A DNA stretch of 5,659 bases. Origin: DASZGI01 sp035938995 (lineage in GTDB: Bacteria; Actinomycetota; Actinomycetes; Streptomycetales; Catenulisporaceae). Position numbers and translations under genes: made by a program. The stretch's first letter is position 1. Each line of letters opens with the position of its first letter. Below the pieces are notes generated by a model, which saw nothing but the letters and a program-made list of their open reading frames with translations, was not told where the DNA came from and did not search any database. Positions 4,838 through 5,659 of the stretch are shown here, piece by piece. The stretch lies in assembly GCF_035938995.1 (NCBI RefSeq), contig NZ_DASZGI010000289.1, positions 1 to 5,659 on the forward strand, in the 5' to 3' direction.

Positions 4838-5659
4838 GTGCTCGCACTCACTGTTCTGGCGTTTCTCTCGGCTGCCACGTGGCTTTACCTTCTGGTGGCG
4901 CATGGGCGCTATTGGGTCGCGGACCAGCGGATTCCTGCCGACTGCGGCGATGCGGCGCCTGACGACGGGTGGCCGACAGTCGTCGCGGTGGTGCCCGCTC
5001 GTGATGAGGCTTCGGTGTTGCCGGTGAGCCTTCCTTCACTCCTGGGACAAGACTATCCAGGGGAGTTCAGCGTTCTGCTCGTGGACGACGCGAGTTCCGA
5101 CGGCACCGCCGACGTCGCGGAGAAGATCGCAGGCGCGCAGATCGCGGCGGGCAGAGATGGCGCGGGTCGGGAGCGCGGGCTGACGATCGTCCGGAGTGAC
5201 GGTCCTCCGGCGGGCTGGGTGGGGAAGGTCGCCGCGATGAATCGCGGAGTCAAGGCGATCGCGGATGTTGAGAGCGGCCGCGTCGAGGGAGCCGAGGGGG
5301 CGGCCAGTGGCTACACGGTGGCGGGTGGCGGAACCGATGCGGTTAGCGTCCTGTCCAGCGGCGGCTCGGCCGTCTCGCAACCGACCTATTTACTGTTCAC
5401 GGACGCGGACATCGCGCACTCGGCCGACAGCGTTCGCCGACTGGTGGGGTTCGCCGAGCGTCACGACGCAGACCTCGTCTCGCTGATGGCTCTATTGCGC
5501 ACCGAGACGACCGCAGAGCGGGCGATTGTGCCTGCGTTCGTGTACAGCTTCGCGCAGCTCTATCCGTTCCCCAGGGTCAATCGGAATCGGAGCCGCACGG
5601 CCGCTGCCGCGGGCGGTTGCATGCTTGTCCGACGTTCCGCACTCGCTTCGGCAGGCGGA
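4838..5659 (+). CDS. Family 2 glycosyltransferase, HpnB-like (N-terminal part)
   Basis: The plus frame is open from a GTG at 4838-4840 to the right edge, 274 codons; the family is usually near 380-400 residues, so the C-terminus is missing. A membrane helix (about 1-21) is followed by a GT-A fold: VVAVVPARDEA (48-58), VLLVDDASSDGT (79-90), GWVGKVAAMNRG (126-137) and the metal-binding TDAD (188-191). FAQLYPFPRVN and RTAAAAGGCMLVRR (238-266) strongly recall the hopene-associated glycosyltransferase HpnB. No hopanoid gene is visible nearby. It likely transfers a sugar to a lipid at the membrane; donor and acceptor are unknown. Residues 141-181 are an unusual Gly/Ser/Ala-rich insert. The start was chosen because the helix then begins the protein; an in-frame GTG at 4766 would add 24 Arg/Gly-rich residues. 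The upstream gap (4632-4837) shows no clear promoter, only a CGGCCG dyad at 4680-4699. Confidence 0.92.
   Translation, partial: MLALTVLAFLSAATWLYLLVAHGRYWVADQRIPADCGDAAPDDGWPTVVAVVPARDEASVLPVSLPSLLGQDYPGEFSVLLVDDASSDGTADVAEKIAGAQIAAGRDGAGRERGLTIVRSDGPPAGWVGKVAAMNRGVKAIADVESGRVEGAEGAASGYTVAGGGTDAVSVLSSGGSAVSQPTYLLFTDADIAHSADSVRRLVGFAERHDADLVSLMALLRTETTAERAIVPAFVYSFAQLYPFPRVNRNRSRTAAAAGGCMLVRRSALASAGG

Noticed and set aside
4594..4903. Two short minus frames in the gap between the ZIP and glycosyltransferase genes.
   Set aside because: Both run into the glycosyltransferase coding region on the opposite strand, have Arg/Pro/Thr-rich low-complexity composition and lack good ribosome sites.

Overview
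The window comes from a high-GC bacterium, almost certainly an actinomycete. Coding regions strongly prefer G or C at third codon positions, one gene starts with GTG, one promoter sits so close to its start codon that the mRNA may be leaderless, and a DtxR/IdeR-type iron box is present. A Pseudonocardiaceae-like genus is possible, but that is a guess. There is no mobile element, CRISPR array, tRNA or rRNA.

Layout from left to right. The left edge (1-386, minus) holds the beginning of a TPR-repeat protein that runs off the window; its true start is unclear. Next come two genes read in the minus direction as a tight pair: an ArsR-like winged-helix regulator (1159-1785) followed 3 bp later by an SRPBCC/AHSA1-type ligand-binding protein (442-1155). 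The pair is bounded by an AT-rich promoter at its head and a strong hairpin at 335-369 past its tail. Upstream, and read in the same direction, is an APC-superfamily amino acid/polyamine permease (1965-3563), ending at a perfect 13-bp hairpin (1884-1914). Then comes a ZIP-family metal transporter (3709-4554, minus), whose promoter overlaps a good DtxR/IdeR-like box (4610-4628). Divergent from it, on the plus strand, is the first 274 codons of a family 2 glycosyltransferase resembling HpnB (4838 to the right edge).

How the genes relate. The regulator and SRPBCC protein look like one transcription unit and probably one functional pair. Permease and ZIP transporter appear to be separate units, each with its own ribosome site and a possible terminator. 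The ZIP gene is probably repressed by an iron- or manganese-dependent DtxR-family regulator encoded elsewhere. The glycosyltransferase has no visible link to its neighbours. I see ordinary chromosomal housekeeping and transport genes, not a recognisable new system. The points most worth a second look are the metal box on the ZIP gene, the unclear start of the TPR gene, and a 40-residue low-complexity insert in the glycosyltransferase.
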